Shown in pieces: positions 44,971-56,255 of a DNA stretch of 64,000 nt (position 1 is the stretch's first letter; every line of letters starts with the position of its first letter). The position numbers and the translations under genes were made by a program. Location of the stretch: positions 85,740,547 to 85,804,546 of the forward strand of contig CAMGYJ010000005.1 in assembly GCA_946122785.1 (NCBI GenBank), given 5' to 3'. This DNA is from Linum tenue. Taxonomy: Eukaryota > Streptophyta > Magnoliopsida > Malpighiales > Linaceae. The notes under the pieces are model-generated. The model saw only the letters and a list, made by a program, of their open reading frames with translations, was not told where the DNA came from and ran no database searches.

Positions 44971-46216
44971 TAGTCCGGAAAACATAGGAAAACCACAAAA
45001 TAATCAATTCTTCTCCCTGATCATATTCGAATACCAATCAATTCTCTTAACAAAGCAGGGTCAAATCCTGAAGATTCCAAAGCCAGAAAAAGAGGACTAT
45101 CAAGCACGACCACCATTAAAATTTAATGATCCCTAATAAGCACAAAGGCATATATGCAATAGCCCTCGCTGAAGTTAATTAGTCATGGTATCATCTGTTC
45201 TAAATCAGAATTAGCCTAGAGTCAAGGTCTATCGGCACAAGGAACAATAACCTAATCAAATTATACAAAGACAAGGAAGAGAGAAGAACTAGCAAGGCAG
45301 AGTTCCCGAATCCTCAAAGTGAGCCTCCGGACCTGCAGCTGAACCAATCTGCAATTTATAACCCGTGCAGCTAGAAACGACCATCAATGAAACAACGAAG
45401 AGAGAAGAACAATATGTCCATTTAGCAACGATAATATGTCGACGCCATCCATATGACTCCACAGCTCCCACTACACAATCAAGCATCGATCGTGCTTCAA
45501 GATCCTAGATGGGCAAGAAGAAACAACAAATTAACCCTATAACCCAATAATCTCGATCCCTTCGCCAGAAGCCCAGAATCGCCCAAATCTCCAGCTCCCT
45601 TTGCCAGAAAACCTAGAAATGCAAGCTAAATGGAGAGTCAAACCCTTAAAAGTCAGGGGAAGGCAAATCAGAACCCTTGTTCTCGTTAATCTCCGCCGCT
45701 CCTCTCAGATCGGACAATGACCGGCGCACCTCACCAGTCACCACCACCAACACAACAATTAATCCGTCGCCGCTCCTCCCCGTCGACTCCGTGTATAGAT
45801 CAGTATCAATACCTGCAACACAAAAAACCAAAATCGCAACCAAAACCCCTCAATACATCCAAATAAAAAAATGAAAAAGGAAGAGGGGAAGATGTTGGGA
45901 AGAAGATGAGGGGTACTGAGGAAGGAGGAGTATAGCGGCAGCCGGCCATTGGCTTTAATTTGCTGCCATCGATCTCCGTCGCGTTCTTTGGACAGGAAAG
46001 AGAGAAAAAGAAAAATTGGAGGAAGAAGAAGAGGCCACTACGCACTGGGGAAAAACATCGAAGAAGAGGAAAGAAGGGTATAAAATTATAAATTAAAGTG
46101 GTGGCTCGAAAATTTTTGGGAGAATTATTTCAATTGGAGAAGGGGGAGATGTTGGCGGGCGGGCTAGACAAAATTCGGGAGGGTTAGGCAAAATTTAGGC
46201 GGGCGGGTTACGGGTA
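44971..46216. other. Internal CACTA-element sequence, no intact gene
   Basis: No intact ORF. 45.6-46.08 kb is GC-rich with leader-like text, and 46.1-46.2 kb has GGGCGGGC words, both resembling 4.8-5.3 kb. This supports a shared CACTA family. Confidence 0.45.
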
Positions 46217-46948
46217 GGGCTGGAAATTTGGTACCGGTATTTGGGATATACCGAATACCGTATCGAATTTAATCTTATTTAGTATTATCGAATATCGGCT
46301 TATTTCTTAGGGATTGGGATTGAGATTCATTTTCGAATGCTATTCGGTATTCGGGATTGGGATCGCTATATACCAAAATACCGAGAAATACCCAAAATTA
46401 AAAATTAATAAAATATAGCCCACAATTTTTGGTTATTGCTCACTATTTCACAACTCAGAAGCCCCCATCCAACTCAATTTTGACTTTTCCTTTTAAGTCA
46501 CTCTCGTCTCTCACCTAATCTCTAATTATTTTTATAACATAAAAAAGCAAACACTAGTATAGTCGTCTCTCAGCCTTCGGCCAATTCGTCAAATTAAAAA
46601 TTACCAATGACAACAATTTGAGCTGTCACCTCTCCTCCATTCTCCTTATCCATATCCTAGCTCTAGACAAACTCAAGACTCGTTGCTTAGTCTCTCTGCC
46701 CTAAATTAAACAATCAAATTTAATTTATATATTTAAATATTAATTACAAAGGTAATTAATTTCATATTCGATAATACTGATTGGGATACCAAAGTACCGA
46801 TTGGGATAACGAAATACTTAGAAATTGGAATTGGGATACCGAAATTATTTAGGGATTGAGATTGGGATTGATTTTATGGTGTAATTCGATATTCGGGATT
46901 TCGGTATTTGGTATTGGAATACTGATACCGTACCGACTTCCACCCCTA
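46217..46948. mobile_element. hAT-type MITE, 732 bp
   Basis: Ends TAGGGCTGGAA and (reverse-complemented) TAGGGGTGGAA. Flanks GTTACGGG (46209-46216) and GTTACGGA (46949-46956) match at seven of eight bases. The subterminal parts carry ACCGAATACCG/GGTATTCGG words. A related copy in inverted orientation lies at 50772-51393. Confidence 0.88.
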
Positions 46949-46956
46949 GTTACGGA

Positions 46957-47860
46957 TATGTATGGGTAGGTATTGATGGTTTAGTGGTTAGGATACAATC
47001 TATTGATGATGGCGTTATGGGGTATATGGTTATGATTGTGATTGGAGTTAGTTACAAGTCTAGTCATGACAAAATATATTAATAAACAAAATCATAACTC
47101 ATAAGATCAAGTTTGTTATTAATATATGTTCATGAATCAAACGAATTACCATTAGGGTATAAGGCATTGATGTTTAGGGTATACGATATTGGTTGGAGTT
47201 TCTCAATTTTTGTTTAAAATATATGTTTTACAATACTCTTTAAGTTGCGGTTATATTAGAATAATTGGATAAAAAATTAAAATGTTAATATCACCATAAC
47301 TATTAGCCTGTATACTTTACCCCTCCTAAACCCTAAGTCCTTCATCCAAACTACCAACCTTCTACATCAATCTATCCACTTGGCATAATCACTACAAACT
47401 CCACTAATAACAATCGTTCGCATCATAGAAATACTCATGCTAATCCCCATAAACTCCGTTTCGACCCTCGGAGCCTTCAGAAACCTTGATGGAAGATTTG
47501 GCACTATTCATGTTTTCTTTGCCTGGGGTTCTCAAATCGAGAAACACATGATTTCAGCACATTTAGGGTCACATTTCATGGGTTCGACGAAGATTTGGCC
47601 ATTTCACAAGTCGGTAGCTTAGGAAATCGCAAAAATACGATTTTATAATTAACAAGCAAACTAATTACCATAGTTAAATATACTTTTCGTAGTAAAAATA
47701 ACATATTTATAAATTATAGAATTAGTGAGCACATTGAACAAATTATATGATTAAGTATGATTTATTTTTTCAATTTAATTACAAATATAATCTATTATAA
47801 ATTTAATATCCTAATATAATGTAATTAATCTATGAAGTATTTTTAAGTTCAAAATATTAC
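46957..47860. other. CACTA-internal sequence with minisatellite-related units
   Basis: 46.96-47.18 kb shares CATAACTCATAAGATCAAG, TATGTTCATGAATCAAAC and TAGGGTATAAGG with the repeat array at 5755-6440. The rest has no gene; 47640-47860 is very AT-rich. Confidence 0.5.
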
Positions 47861-48480
47861 TTCCATAATAACCTCCTTGTTCTCATTGTCCAGTAGACTA
47901 AGATGACTCGTCATTTGAACGTCTAACAACGCGCAACACGTTCCACCTCTACGAGTATGGAGTAATTAAGTAACAAATACATTACTCATTGACGAAACAT
48001 TATTGACGAAAATGAAACATCATTCCTAAAAGTAATGTATAGTGAAAAAATTGACATGCCCTCGCTAATTTTTGTCATTAATAGTTATCTTTACATGACT
48101 CATTGACGAAGCATTATTGAAGAAAGAGGAATATCATCCCTATAAGTGATATTAGCGTCGGAATTTATCGGCACTCGCTAATTTTGTCACTACAAGCAGT
48201 CTTTACTGACGACGCCTAAGCTTTGTCGGAAAACACAGTGTTTTGATGAAACAATACCAACGACCAAATTTTATTCGTAGCAAATAACCATGACGCCAAT
48301 TTTTCCCTCCAAAAAGATTATTGTCTGTTACGACAATGACTATGGTTTGTCACAAATAAATAACTCGTTGATGAAACAATATTGACGAAAGAGGAATATC
48401 GTCCCTAAAAGTGATTTTAAGCGACGAAATTGGCCGGCCATTGCTAATTTTTGTCACTAATGGCACACTTTTTTGTAGTG

Positions 48481-49964
48481 GGAGATTACCCTCTACCTAG
48501 GTTAAAATAGCATAAGGCATTGAAATGCACAAACACAATCAATCTTCATGAAAATACCTCATAACTTTGTATTAAAATACACCCCACACACTAATCATTC
48601 CATCCATACAAACATTCACATTATTATAGCTAGGGATTACACAAACCCAAGTGAAAAGAGAAACTACTCCATGCTAGGTAAGGAGAAAACACAAGGGAGA
48701 AGAAGGGAAACCAATCTTGGAGATGCTAGCCTTTCTCCTTGTGGTGTAGTGATCCTCCTTTGGGGAGGAAATTCCCAAAACTTTGCTTGGAGTTGAACCC
48801 TAACATCTTCTCTTCTTTGGTTCATCAATTTCTCTCTCTAGAAAGCTGAAGAAAAAAAGTTTCTCACACTAGGTCTCGCCCCATTTTCCTTCAGCTCACC
48901 CTCCTTTTATACCTAGGTCGAGGACAGTTCATGGTCCTAGTTCACGAACAAGAATAGGGGTGTTCAAATGGTTACCATGGTTATTACCAAACCAAATAAG
49001 GCTAAATTTCATTAACCATGGAATACAATATCATAACCAAACCATCCAAACTAATACAACAACCAAATTAACGAAACTAAAGTTTAATCGGTTAACCAGA
49101 TTAACCAATATAAAATCACATTATCATTAAGTGATAAAATTTTTGGTTAATTTATCAATTCACAATTTATATAATGAATAAAACATAACAATCAACACTT
49201 GGTTATAGTTGACCTTTAACATAAATACATGCAACTAAGACAATTATCCTACGGTTAGTATAGAAGTATTCACCTAGCAAAAATTTATCACAATGATATG
49301 GGTTAATGAATTGTTGTGTTTGTTTGAATTGACTTAGTATTTTAGCAATTTTCATAGGCAGAAAAGGACCTTGCTTTCAAGTTTTCATCCAACATAATGT
49401 ATGAGATTTATCTAAATTAGGCGTTCATATGTTGTGGTCTACACTCTACATATACAAATATACATTATAGGAACAATATCAAGCTTTATATTTTATGAGT
49501 CTAAAAGGGATGAACGTTTAACTCTTGAGTGGTTATTCAAAGTATTAAGTATGTGTATATAACAGATATATGGCTAATTATTTATCTGGTTAATTTTGTT
49601 TGACTGGTTAGGAGTGTCTGAAACCAAACCAAACCACCTAAACCAAACAAGCTAAAAACTTTAATCAAACCAAACCAATTATCCAAATTAACCAAACCAA
49701 ATTATCCAAATAGTACTTGTTAAAACGGTTACCATGGTAACCACACCGTTTGAACACCCCTAACCAAGAACATCCTTTATGGACCGTGATGTCGAGCAAA
49801 TCCGCACCATTTCACTTAGTATGTTCACGGTTTGTGGATTTGGTTCACGGCCTTAGCGACCGTGAACTGACTAGGATCCAGTGAGGTGTGCATTCCGCTT
49901 CTAGACTTTTGGCACTTTACGGTATGTGGCTTTGGTTCACAGGCTTGACACTTCACAGCAAAGT
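48481..49964 (-). repeat. Athila B 5' LTR, U3 side, truncated
   Basis: Continues the LTR after the CACTA insertion (ACCTAGGTTAAAAT, AACTACTCCATGCTAG). A TATA-like CCTTTTATACC lies near 48902. It is interrupted by a MITE at 48955-49762. TTCACGGCC/GACCGTGAA words lie near 49840-49872. The LTR stops short of its expected TG end and joins the repeated block at 49965. Confidence 0.8.
48955..49762. mobile_element. hAT-type MITE, 808 bp
   Basis: Ends TAGGGGTGTTCAAATGG and (reverse-complemented) TAGGGGTGTTCAAACGG, each followed by a GGTTACCATGG word. Flanks AACAAGAA (48947-48954) and ACCAAGAA (49763-49770) match at seven of eight. No coding capacity; many AACCAAACCAAA words inside. Confidence 0.9.
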
Positions 49965-50150
49965 ATAGTGCAAATCATGCCAAGATATAGCTAGAAGATT
50001 TATTTGGATTTTTTTTTTTGAAATTTTTATAAAATAATATTTGAAATCTGAGACTATCAATCCAAATAATTTCGTCAAAAGATTTTGGAAATAAATTTGA
50101 AAATTCTCTTAGAAAATTTGTCAAAAATATGGGAGCATGTATTCTTAAAA
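49965..50150 (-). repeat. Second copy of the 33288-33478 block
   Basis: TAGTGCAAATCATGCC to GGGAGCATGTATTC, same order and orientation as 33288-33478, with a shorter T run. It abuts the truncated LTR B. Confidence 0.75.
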
Positions 50151-50771
50151 GTTTGCCATGGTTTTTGGATGTAATTGGAGTTTACGATCGATGATCAAAA
50201 TAGGGGAAACTTGCATTTATCATAGTGCAAATTTCACGCAAAATACTCAAGATACTAATCAAACGAAACCGCAATTCAAGATTGTAAAGCACCATTTCAA
50301 TCTACAACCATGTAACAAAGTTATGCAAATAAGAACTACAATATCTGGAAATTTGGGCATAGACCTAAACATAATTTCGATGGAGACAAATATAAGCGAA
50401 TAATTTTTAATAATTAAAAGACGAGACAAACTGAATCACATATTCCGAGGACTGAGGCACTGGGCCACGACTTTGTTGGGCCTAGCAATATGACCAGTTG
50501 AGGGGAAATGGGCACAAGAAATGGATCCTATGACCCATTTTGCTTATTTTGAGCGCACGTCACTACGGCTTCCGCGAAAAGGAAGAAGAAGAATCAAGGG
50601 AACAGAAAAAGAAAATTTGTAAAAAAAATAATAATAAATTATCCTTCGTCAGTAAATATCTATCTAGCATAGCTTAGGGTGCTTGGCTAGCTTTATAACA
50701 AAAAAAAATCTGTCTGGCTAGCTAGTCGAGCTTTGTCCCTTACTTTGGACGAACAAGATGATTTGGTTATC
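50151..50771. other. Intergenic, no feature recognised
   Basis: No conserved ORF, repeat end or RNA gene is visible. It precedes the MITE upstream of the CP29 gene. Confidence 0.5.
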
Positions 50772-51393
50772 TAGGAGTGTAAATCGGTATGGTATTGGTA
50801 TCCCAATATCAAATACCAAAATCGCGAATACTGAACTGCACTGTATAATCAATCTCAATTTCATTCACTAAATATTTCGGTATCCCAATCGGTAGTATCG
50901 AATACGATATGAATTACCTTTACAATTAATAATTAAATATATAATTTAGATTTGATTGTTTAATATAGGACAAAGAGACTAAACAAAGAGTTTTGAGTTT
51001 GGCTAGAGCTAGGATATGGATAAGGAGAATGGAGTAGATGTGACATATCAAATTTTTGTCATTGGTAATCTTTAATTTGACGAATTAGAGGGTGAGAGAA
51101 TAGTAATACTAGTGTTTCTTTTTTGGTGTTATGAAAATAACAATAAATTGGTGGTTGAGGATATTGTAGTAGTGAATGAGATAGTGTAGTTGAAAGGATA
51201 AAATATACACTAGCGTATATTTCAGAATTGTTCGATATTTACCGATCCCAATTCCATAATCTCTAATACCGAATAAAAATTAAATTAAATCTCAACACTA
51301 AAAAATAATACATGCATTCAATAATATCAAATATATACAAATTTGATACTGTATTCAATATATCCAAATACGGGCACCAATCTTCCAACACTA
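50772..51393. mobile_element. hAT-type MITE, 622 bp, upstream of CP29 gene
   Basis: Ends TAGGAGTGTAAATCGG and (reverse-complemented) TAGTGTTGGAAGATTGG. Flanks TGGTTATC (50764-50771) and TGATTACC (51394-51401) match at six of eight. The interior is the reverse of 46217-46948 (for example the TAGAGCTAGGATATGGATAA block). It lies 288 bp before the ATG of the ribonucleoprotein gene, so it abuts or is part of its promoter. Confidence 0.82.
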
Positions 51394-51681
51394 TGATTAC
51401 CAACAAGTTGGCATTGCTGCTGCTTCTTGAAAATATCTACACGGTCCTTGCAGAATTGACGATCGCATCCTGAAAAATCGAACGGCCCAGATCATGCTAT
51501 TTCTCAGTGCCAGCGCCGGAAACCGTCGAGGAGCCCAAGGGCCAAAAAGGACATCTAAGCCAAAAAGTCACCAAAATGCTACGCTTTCTTAAACCCTCGC
51601 CAGCCCTCACTTTCTTCAAACCTTATCCCTCTATACATCTCCCTCCTTCCTTATCTCCGAAACCTCCGTTCCTTCAAAGCC
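51394..51681 (+). promoter_or_regulatory. CP29 gene upstream region and 5' leader
   Basis: The 288 bp between the MITE and the ATG. The last ~100 bp are pyrimidine-rich (CTCCCTCCTTCCTTATCTCC), like a 5' leader. CTCTATACATC at about 51626 is the nearest TATA-like word; no canonical TATA box is seen. The start is chosen at 51682 because it opens the transit peptide and sits in a GCCATGGCT context. Confidence 0.5.
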
Positions 51682-53292
51682 ATGGCTGCCACTGCTACAG
51701 CTACAGCTACAGCTACGGCTTCCGCTTCAACCCCAATTCTCCCGTCTGTGAACGGGAAGGCCTTGTCTTTCTGCTCCCTCGCCAAACCCACTTCCGTGTT
51801 TTTTGCTCTCCCTTCTTCTTCGCTCAAGCTTTCATGTCTCCACTCCTTGGCTCCCCTCCCTCAGATTTTTTCACCTTCCTCTGTTTCCGCTCGCTTTGTG
51901 AGGAGGGTTTCGATTTCTTCCGAGTTCGACCAAGAGGAAGGCCTGCTCAGCGACAGCGATGAAGGGACCAGTTTCTCGCCCGCCCTCAAACTGTTCGTCG
52001 GGAACCTCCCTTTCAGTTGCGATAGCGCGCAGCTAGCTGAGATTTTTGAGACTGCTGGAAATGTTGAGATGGTTGAGGTAATTTTGGTCGAACTGTTGCG
52101 TGTTGCTTTGATTAAGTTGTTTGGATAATGCTGAAATGGCTGTAGATGTTTTAATTCTATCGTCAGAAGTAGCTCTCCTAGTCGATGCCAAATTCTTCGC
52201 CTGCTGAAATAGTCGTTGGTGTTCCTCTGACAGGTTATATATGACAAGGTAACTGGAAGAAGCAGGGGGTTTGGATTCGTCACCATGTCCAGTGTTCAGG
52301 AGGTTGAAGCTGCTGCTCAGCAATTCAATGGCTATGTGAGTCCAAACATTACGCTATCCATTTGTCAATGTCTATCCCTAGCGCTCCCATAACATCCTGC
52401 TAGTAATGACTGCCAATTGTTTGATTTCTACTATGAATACTTGGGTTTGTTTGTCTTCTTAGCGACAGTTTTGGTTAACCTTGCTCACTTCACAGGAACT
52501 CGACGGAAGAGCATTGAGAGTGAATGCTGGCCCCCCTCCACCTCGCGAGAGGGACTCACCTTTTGGCAGAGGAAGCAGAGGCGGGGAGTCCGCGTTCGCT
52601 AGAGGAGGCAGAGGTGGTGGCGGCGGTGGTTATGGTGGTGGGAGAGATGATGGGGGCAACCGCCTCTACGTAGGGAACCTATCGTGGGGTGTCGATAACT
52701 CAGCACTTGAGAGCTTGTTCCGTGAGCAAGGAGATGTTGTGGAAGCTAGGGTTGTTTATGATAGGGAAAGTGGTAGGTCAAGGGGGTTTGGCTTCGTTAC
52801 ATTCAGTTCAGCCGATGACATGAATTCTGCCATGGATTGCTTGAATGGCGCTGTAAGTTTGCTGTTCCTTTCCGCTTTTTTTGTTTGCTTGTTTGGTTGG
52901 TTGATTTTCATTCTGATAGATAGGGTACTTTTATGACCTGTATGTGTTCAGTATGTTGCATAAGCGTGATCTCGAGCTCAGATATCATATCAGCAGTCAA
53001 GTGCGTTGTTGTTAATTTGTGCTGTCCTTGATTGCTACCTGCGGCATAGTATGTACAGTGATGCTTAATGTTTCCTTATTCGTGGGTCTTGTTTCAATGT
53101 TTCAATTGAGCTAGCCCTAGCCGGTGGTTATGCATGCCGAGATTAGTTACATCCACATTGTCGATTCTCTTATTACTTGGCACATGCAATACAAATGTGA
53201 ACTGATTTTAACAATATGTCGTTCTGGTTCAGGAATTGGATGGGAGACAGATTCGGGTTTCTGTTGCCGAGGCTAGGCCCAAGCGTTTTTGA
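51682..53292 (+). CDS. CP29: Chloroplast 29-kDa-type ribonucleoprotein (two RRMs)
   Basis: Nuclear gene for a chloroplast stromal RNA-binding protein of the cpRNP family, which stabilises, processes and aids editing of plastid RNAs. Four exons: 51682-52077, 52234-52335, 52496-52852 and 53233-53292; all introns are GT-AG and phase 0. They give 304 residues, the usual size. Residues 1 to ~78 are a Ser/Ala-rich transit peptide. A short acidic stretch ([15 protein letters not shown]) follows. RRM1 (~102-179) has LFVGNL and RGFGFVTM. A Gly-rich linker (~183-221) follows, then RRM2 (~222-300) with LYVGNL and RGFGFVTF. The Gly-rich linker, weak acidic domain and [18 protein letters not shown] RRM1 best fit CP29A/B rather than CP31 or CP33. 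The symbol denotes the family. No break is seen. Confidence 0.93.
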
Positions 53293-53960
53293 ACATTCAA
53301 CATTAGCTGCATATCCATCTTTCAGGTACTTGACCCAGCTTGTTGTACTTGGTTCTTCTGTATATGATTGTTGGATTGTGCACAGCAGAACAAGTTGACT
53401 GGTCTTTCACTAATCGCCAATCGTGGGCTTGTGCTTCCTTGCTTGTTGCTGATAAACTCAGAATGACTGATGCAGGGAATCAACTTCATCAAGACATTAT
53501 GGAGTGCCTTGCAACTGGGCTACGTTGGTGAATTTGAAGAGCTGGATGGCATGTTCACTGCCCAGAGGTCGTCAATGCTACCGCTCCAGCTGGTTTGCAA
53601 AACGTAGGGTCCTTTTCATTTGTTTTGCGGATACAGGAGCAACATCCCCTAACTTTTGGCTTTGAATCCCTTGATTACTTCATATTAGAAACACGGAATG
53701 GAGTCTTTCTACTAGAGTGCTCTCTCTGCTCTTATGCATGACCCAATATTTTTGTCTTCCCAGATGTTTGCGCTTGATTTTAATTTTGGAAGGAATGAAT
53801 TTTAGTCATCGTTGATGTAGTATTCTTCGGTCGATTGCAGACTCCCACCTAATTGCCATATCCTGATCCAGGTTTTGGCAAGTCGGGTAGTTGGATAGCC
53901 AGTATTGAGAATGAGAACCATTCACAATAAGTACCAGTTTTCGAGCCTACAGTAATAACT
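53293..53960 (+). other. CP29 3' untranslated/downstream region
   Basis: No conserved ORF follows the TGA. A CTTTCAG|GTACTTG motif near 53325 could be a splice site in the 3' UTR, but this is uncertain. The poly(A) site cannot be placed. Confidence 0.4.
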
Positions 53961-53974
53961 TAGGCATTGGTGGC

Positions 53975-54220
53975 TTATATCTCCACTTTGGTTGGAGCTA
54001 GATGGTGCAAGTCCTCGTGAATCAACGCTGTGAATGCGCTGCGACGACTGTTCTCCACAAAATACCCTGTGACAATTCCCTTGCACATAACTCGCGCAGC
54101 TGCCTCTGGTCGACAAGCAATGAGAATGAGGGTTTGCCAAAGCGGACGAACGTTGTTGGAAACACCTTCAATTGGTGACGGCGAGTAAGTACATACATTG
54201 AAGGATTCACCAATCACCAC
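53975..54220 (-). other. Unrecognised ORF, possible gene fragment
   Basis: An 81-codon open frame with normal-looking composition (VRPLWQTLILIACRPEAAAR, IVTGYFVENSRRSAFTALIH) in an otherwise AT-rich spacer. It could be one exon or a relic of a host gene. I do not recognise the family and see no flanking exons. Confidence 0.25.
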
Positions 54221-54299
54221 TCATTGCAGACTGCCAGTGCCTAGCAACCATAACCCCATAACGTCCTCGTTGCTCCATCCCTCCGACTGTAGAAAAGAT

Positions 54300-56040
54300 A
54301 AGGTCCTCTCACCTAGTGTTGGAAGGACGTCCTCTCAGCGGAGAATATGATATTTGTGTAATGATAATATAGTATACGATTTACAGGAATACATATTCGT
54401 TCAACAAGAAAATTGTATTCTTATAATATATTCTTATAAATTCTTTCGTAGTCTGGATATATTAAATTTATGTTGTTGAGATGACTGTGAAATTAACAAT
54501 TAATTTATTAACTCTAGCAGATTCTCTTAATTGAGTTGGTAAGAAGGGAGAAGGAATCTGGGATATTCCTAGAAGCAAAAGTGGACCTTTTGTGAGTGTT
54601 AATCAACAGAAGGGTGATTAAGTGAGTTAAACTTCGTGGATTAGCACTAACTAAGAATCAGATTACTTTTGTTTTTGGCAACAACCATGAAGGGTGTTCA
54701 AAGAAGCCTCAATACGTACTACACTCTGGAAGTATCGATTCTACATAATTATACTAGTTATGATAAAAAGTTTTGGCTTCTACATAATTATATTAATATC
54801 ACTAGCTTTATATCCGCCCGTTGGCCGGTGTGTTTTGCTTGATTGTTCTTTGTTGTTGTATTCTTATTTGTTTATAGTTCATGTAAATTATAATAATATG
54901 CATGAAATTGTTAATCTTAATTACCTTATTTCAATTATTGTTTCACACGTTTTTATCTATTGTTTATTTATTAAAAATGTTAATTTTTCTAAATTAACTA
55001 TTTGTAGACCTTTTGTTTATTGATTTATAATTTGGTATCGAAACTGCTGCATAAGACATAAGTATTGAATGTAAGAATTATAAAAATAACTATATCACAC
55101 GTTGATTTATTATCGGACTCATAGAGAATATTACAATCTAAATTTTTTTGTATATCATGCAACATTAGTTGTCTTTACACTTTTGGAAGAGAGGAACCAC
55201 ATTTTCATCTACATCGTCTATCTTCAGCTTACTCATTTAATTTACCTTGAAAATATTTAACAAAACCAACAACAAAACTAACTATCAGTTGCAAAATAAA
55301 AAAAAAAACATAGAACAATATATTCAGCAAACCAAACCACTTATACACACAATTTATATTTATTAGAGAGCTACAAATTCCTTGCGCTTTTTTATCTAAT
55401 ATTCGCAGAGATAAATCATGGAAGTCGCAAACTTCAATACAACCCAGATCATTCTATCTTGCGTAGTCTCCATTCATGAACCGGGTTTAATGCATCAATC
55501 AACTTCAAACAATAGTAGATAAGAAAATAGTTAGGCCAAAGTCAAAGCTTTAATTAGGGATTCAATTAGGCCAAAATCAACACTAAGAATATAAACAATT
55601 GTCATTGAAAATGTGTAGAAATTTAAAGAACATCGACACAGACAACCTAGAGATCACCACCACCATTTTTTCTTCATCACCTTTAAAAATCCCACATATA
55701 TTTCCTTCTATTTATAACCCCACTGCTACATACTACTCACTTATCGTATCATCATTATATGGCTAGGTAGTAGCATTTTTCTCTTGAACATAACAAACAT
55801 AAACAAACATCCTCTGATGGAATTTGACAAGATGACAACCCTCATAACTCTGTTTTCCATTTAGCATCCAAGGAATCATGTTGTAAAAGTGTTCCTTCGG
55901 GGAGGCCAAGGGCCGAGGGAAATAAATTATAAAAGTCAAAACTTCAAATTAATTTCATCACCCTCCAAAAGTGAAACCCAAAAAAGGTAAAGCGAGAAGC
56001 TCGCTCAAATTTCCCTCCTATAGCACATGGAGCGGTTTTA
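54300..56040. other. AT-rich intergenic stretch
   Basis: No supported gene. The long plus-strand ORF at 54694-55023 is AT-rich, with Ile/Tyr/Leu-biased composition expected by chance. A short direct repeat TTCTACATAATTATA lies at 54740 and 54779. Nothing else is recognised. Confidence 0.6.
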
Positions 56041-56255
56041 GGATGAGCAGCACAAAATTTGTGCTAACGGGTATTACGGGTACCCGTATTACCCAAACGG
56101 GTATTAACGGGTAACTCGTGGGTACCCGTTGTAGAAATTATAAATCCCAAGTCCCATCCCGTTAGAAAAAAACGGGTATTTGGGTACCCGTAACCCTAAA
56201 AAAATGGGACGGGTATGGGTATACCCAAATACCCGTTTCCCGTTGCCTACCCCTA
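56041..56255. repeat. ACGGGTA/TACCCGT-rich short element
   Basis: Repeated ACGGGTATT, GGGTACCCGT and AATACCCGTTT words end in GCCTACCCCTA at 56255, which resembles the TAGGGGT-type ends of the hAT MITEs. A matching left end TAGGATGAGCAGCA starts near 56038, but flanks do not match, so this is probably a decayed MITE. Confidence 0.4.

Larger units (their letters stand above)
41976..48480. mobile_element. CACTA-like element, ~6.5 kb, inserted in LTR B
   Basis: The left end is CACTACAAAAAAGAC and the right end (reverse-complemented) CACTACAAAAAAGTG. Flanks are GAA and GGA, two of three bases matching. Subterminal regions (42.0-42.5 and 47.9-48.48 kb) carry GACGA/TCGTC and TTTGTCACTA words. Joining 41975 to 48481 restores collinearity with LTR A at 21480-21530. 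No transposase is visible. It carries an LTR, two hAT elements and minisatellite-like sequence. Confidence 0.75.
33235..49964 (-). mobile_element. RT-less Athila-type element B with later insertions
   Basis: On the minus strand: truncated 5' LTR (49964-48481 joined to 41975-41410), PBS remnant (41386-41403), gag-protease pseudogene (41278-38243), palindrome-TATA block (about 37.8-38.0 kb), ORF2-like gene (to 35818), internal PPT-like run (35527-35553) and non-coding 3' region to about 33235. There is no RT, RNase H or integrase: the sequence after the protease passes at once into GCGCTTGTTGTGAAGCAACC-like text, which I believe normally follows the integrase end in this group. A solo LTR, a CACTA-like element and a hAT MITE are inserted. 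Confidence 0.8.

Noticed and set aside
51507..51962. 151-codon ORF overlapping CP29 exon 1
   Set aside because: Alternative frame of the transit-peptide exon; the RRM frame is the conserved one.
54694..55023. 109-codon hydrophobic ORF resembling a membrane protein
   Set aside because: Sequence is strongly AT-rich and the Ile/Leu/Tyr bias follows from composition; no start context or homology seen.
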